In this document: in pieces, positions 62,601 through 64,000 of the stretch
Layout: every line of letters starts with the position of its first letter
Numbering within the stretch: position 1 is the stretch's first letter
From: Micromonospora sp. NBC_01699
Lineage (GTDB): Bacteria > Actinomycetota > Actinomycetes > Mycobacteriales > Micromonosporaceae
Assembly (NCBI RefSeq): GCF_036250065.1
Contig: NZ_CP109199.1
Span: 4,588,001 to 4,652,000 of the forward strand
Length of the DNA stretch: 64,000 nt
Direction of reading: 5' to 3'
Translations under genes and position numbers: made by a program
Notes under the pieces: generated by a model
What the model was told of the DNA's origin: nothing
What the model saw: only the letters and a program-made list of their open reading frames with translations
Database searches by the model: none

Positions 62601-64000
62601 GGCCGGAGCATCCGCCCGTCCGCGTCGACCCCGGTCGGCAGCCCGAGCCGGGTGCAGAGCCGCAGGTCGTCGGTGGGGTTCGGCGCACCGAGCCACCCGC
62701 CGAGCGCGGCCAACATCTCCCGTCCGGGTTCGCCGGCCGGGCCGGACTCGGCGAACCGCGCCGGGTCGTTGCCCCAGGACTGGAACAACGCGTACGCGGC
62801 CAGCGCGTTGCGGACGATCCGGCGGCCCAGCGGCGCCTCGACGACCGCGTTGGTGACCCAGGCTCGGGTCATGTTCCAGTCGTCGCTGACCTCGTGGTCG
62901 TCGGCGACCATGTAGGTCGGCACGTTGGCGAGTTGCCGACGGACCGCAGGCAGGCCCTGCTGGAAGATCCTGAGCTGCAATGCCTGCTCGTGCCAGCGCC
63001 GGAAGCGTTCCACGATCGGCCGCTGCGCCGCCGTGAGCGTGTACGGCCGCCCACCGATCAGCTGGTCGTAGAGGGTATCCCCGGCCGCGCGCCCCTGCGG
63101 GTCCTGGAGGATGCGGGTTTCCACCGGGAAGACGTCCTCGAATCTCGGGTACGTCGCGGGCCAGGGCTGGTCGGACCAGACCAGCAGGTACATGCAGACG
63201 TACTCGCGCAGCGACATCAGGTGGCTGTCGGCCTGGTGCGTGGTGAACCTGGCCGTCGCGGTGAGCGCGGGGGCGCGCAGGCCCGGCGGGAACGTCCGGT
63301 CGGTCGGCTGGTTGGTGGTGCTGACCGGGAGCGCCTCCGGGCCCATGCCGAGGCTGTCGGCGATCCCGGGCCGGGCGGGCACGGCCGGCTCCCCGGGCCG
63401 GGCCGGCACCGCGCTGTGCCCCTGGATCATCGCCAGCAGCACGTCGGCGACGTTGTCGGCGTAGATCTGGTCGCCGGTGAGGACGAGCTGGTGCGGGCGT
63501 TGGTCCGGGTCGCCGACCGCCTCGGCGATGATCGGGTCCAGCGCCGGGAAGGCGTCCATGCCCTCGCCGAGCGGGTTCCGGCACGAGCCGTGGAAGATCC
63601 GGAGTCGACCGGGTTCGGCCGGCGGGGTGGCGAAGCTCGGATACCTCGGTACGGAGGCGCCGGCTCCCGGCTGCGCCGCGTAGGTCAGCACCCCCAGGGC
63701 CTGGTCCGGGGTGGCGGCCACCACGGTCGGGTCCAGCAACGAACCCCAGGTGCCGGCGGAGCCGGAGAAGGCGAGGTCGTAGCCGTACAGCTGGCCGGGG
63801 CGCAGCGTTCCGGTGGCCTGGACCGCGACCACGTACAGTCCGTCGCCGAGCCGCCGCGCGGCCCGGCTTCCGCTGGCCACCACCGGCCCACGAGCCGATC
63901 CGGCAGCCTCGAAGATCGTCAGCGTCACGATGCAGGCGGCGCGGACGGCGACGAAGACGGTCACCCCGACCGGGTCGACCCGGCGCAGCATCGGTCCACA
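59636..64000 (-). CDS. PhoD-like metallophosphatase giant with peptidoglycan-binding-like segment (5' end outside window)
   Basis: At least 1454 residues; the frame is open to the right edge, where CGPMLRRVDPVGVTVFVAVR is the usual PhoD/alkaline phosphatase D opening, so the first codons lie beyond. The metal-site motifs are all present: HGSCRNP, LVLTGDQIYADN (about 63,480), MVADDHEVSDDW (about 62,900) and LLGGDIHFGFAER (about 62,200). PhoD enzymes are about 500-600 residues and secreted; here about 850 more follow, including LVDRLQSELAELGFDHQPKP with WAVREFQTH (about 61,340-61,230), a peptidoglycan-binding-like helix bundle. The rest is unknown. First visible gene of the giant operon. It may be a phosphodiesterase acting on wall polymer, or a scaffold. 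Confidence 0.82.
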   Translation of the reverse strand, partial: CGPMLRRVDPVGVTVFVAVRAACIVTLTIFEAAGSARGPVVASGSRAARRLGDGLYVVAVQATGTLRPGQLYGYDLAFSGSAGTWGSLLDPTVVAATPDQALGVLTYAAQPGAGASVPRYPSFATPPAEPGRLRIFHGSCRNPLGEGMDAFPALDPIIAEAVGDPDQRPHQLVLTGDQIYADNVADVLLAMIQGHSAVPARPGEPAVPARPGIADSLGMGPEALPVSTTNQPTDRTFPPGLRAPALTATARFTTHQADSHLMSLREYVCMYLLVWSDQPWPATYPRFEDVFPVETRILQDPQGRAAGDTLYDQLIGGRPYTLTAAQRPIVERFRRWHEQALQLRIFQQGLPAVRRQLANVPTYMVADDHEVSDDWNMTRAWVTNAVVEAPLGRRIVRNALAAYALFQSWGNDPARFAESGPAGEPGREMLAALGGWLGAPNPTDDLRLCTRLGLPTGVDADGRMLRPTGALVYHFTVTWPKYQLIALDTRTWREFPTGTKPGGLLLADQPLNEMLTGGGVLDDEALTVLAQPIALFGMPLLERVIQPLAQVPLGRYGADLDDAWMQSEAALHKFLGRLLSAAPPGPDGIRRRRVVLLGGDIHFGFAERIRYSATLPYACGPDPAKPFEGINRTEGVLAGFVSSALRNEASMTRLLHVTGYAPVLDVQRRLDLVGWANEDRGKEGQRRHVGTEVAVAADAGAGVGVGWWAYGRPAVGDLDGLKLLSEPPEWSVQVQFLRHDESDPAAPGDEPAQPVLDPDGLTPRQKLDQYAAAAGNLEKWFGRWGTGREIVGHNNLGELRFTWPTGQGKTATQRLWWYAPDGRPAPLTTHTVDLGYGCSLLTPAPYGGYVLHPDDRDAEDPDPENPAKPKPARYGGVDRPAEPVIEKLVDRLQSELAELGFDHQPKPGEYDLHTYWAVREFQTHARADRVAYERPGDTAARYSDRLEPVEVPEAERYLGPIHGFADLPTQVAIKHWLDKRWRAPVVVESWQVAGRTPQRLAAPNVWRSDVDLPADQRLYARVVTGRPPDAGPAPTNHPELIALGVRNSRPDQPEWAGPVVEPVSELLPEHLLPRPDGQVTGPSLRVLVTNAGSNNPAIAEPAGRQLSTFKVLRAVAENTRPGSTGGYFDVVDGDDRALLRVGPYGWAADGPRPAPPVNPPPFTLRAEPGQFWAWLAALRATDRDAYDALGGLAGLVGTPGFGKDGAALLLPELRVLRARMGLTGPDAGTPVVIEGWPDVLPLRGWHWVHRFTLALRTHDGVRRSIWQFARQGLHDLLGTAWDPPDVARRSVPDVPGADHKPRRVRVGDLFTSERAVALLACWQAYRADQLVALGTPQDGEPNTQRIVPRAGSALRAVLVRARALGPDFSGPPTGWADAHEQALITALGEVAGADAEVAAALTGVRSWPQWPDGLDYRLPVEELGTEPGEPVEPGLSALRGSLRLDTTGLPRFVA

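Noticed and set aside
41261-64000. Classification as an extracellular contractile injection system, tailocin or T6SS
   Set aside because: No sheath, tube, gp25-like, VgrG/PAAR spike, LysM baseplate or AAA+ ATPase gene was found; only fibre-like and lysin-like pieces are present. It may change if the missing genes lie to the right.

Overview
The window is high-GC DNA (about 70%) with a strong G/C third-position bias and GTG/TTG starts. Its gene content (GH10-CBM2 xylanase, ECF41-type sigma factor, AfsR-like STAND regulator, ECF vitamin transporter with secreted 'SCO2322-like' proteins, LPXTG anchor) points to a mycelial actinomycete, most likely Micromonosporaceae. That placement is inference. 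No tRNA, rRNA, CRISPR array, insertion sequence or prophage head/capsid gene was seen.

Layout. 0-3.5 kb: leftward ABC exporter plus a NAD(P)-binding protein and small membrane proteins. 3.7-12.5 kb: a cobalamin-controlled regulon with three cobalamin riboswitches. Two of them are divergent around a perfect 24-bp palindrome and drive two secreted alpha/alpha-barrel (prenyltransferase-repeat) proteins, one of them LPXTG-anchored. The third heads a six-gene overlapping operon: small membrane protein, two secreted SCO2322-like proteins, ECF T, ECF A1-A2 and ECF S. I read this as a B12 capture and uptake system whose two binding modules resemble the alpha and beta domains of intrinsic factor/transcobalamin, but encoded separately. 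12.7-24.9 kb: regulators and enzymes (internally deleted AraC, XRE/MmyB, methyltransferase, P-loop kinase-like protein, ECF41 sigma factor with its FAD oxidoreductase, tautomerase-SnoaL fusion, DUF2089/membrane/SHOCT-like trio, nSTAND1-WD40 protein). 25-28.6 kb: xylan utilisation (GH10-CBM2 xylanase overlapping a signal-less GH62 arabinofuranosidase, preceded by two operator-like repeats). 28.7-31.5 kb: two divergent LtrA paralogues.

32.4-38.3 kb is a gene graveyard: a polysaccharide-deacetylase tail, a frameshifted amidohydrolase, a frameshifted MBL-fold hydrolase, and a dipeptide-type ABC operon collapsed by internal deletion into a DppB-DppD/F chimera. 39.1-41.2 kb encodes an NB-ARC/AfsR-like regulator.

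41.3-64.0 kb (past the right edge) is the most striking part. It is one leftward, tightly coupled operon of seven genes: a PhoD-like metallophosphatase with a peptidoglycan-binding-like segment, a DUF6603-like giant, a 1677-residue protein carrying an inserted beta-propeller and FG-GAP repeats, a 1566-residue and a 634-residue protein of conserved unknown families, a tail-fibre-like protein, and an endolysin-like protein with two peptidoglycan-binding domains. None of the complete proteins has a Sec signal, and no sheath, tube or secretion ATPase is visible. I cannot assign a function. It looks like an undescribed particle- or surface-associated system and is the main candidate for follow-up.
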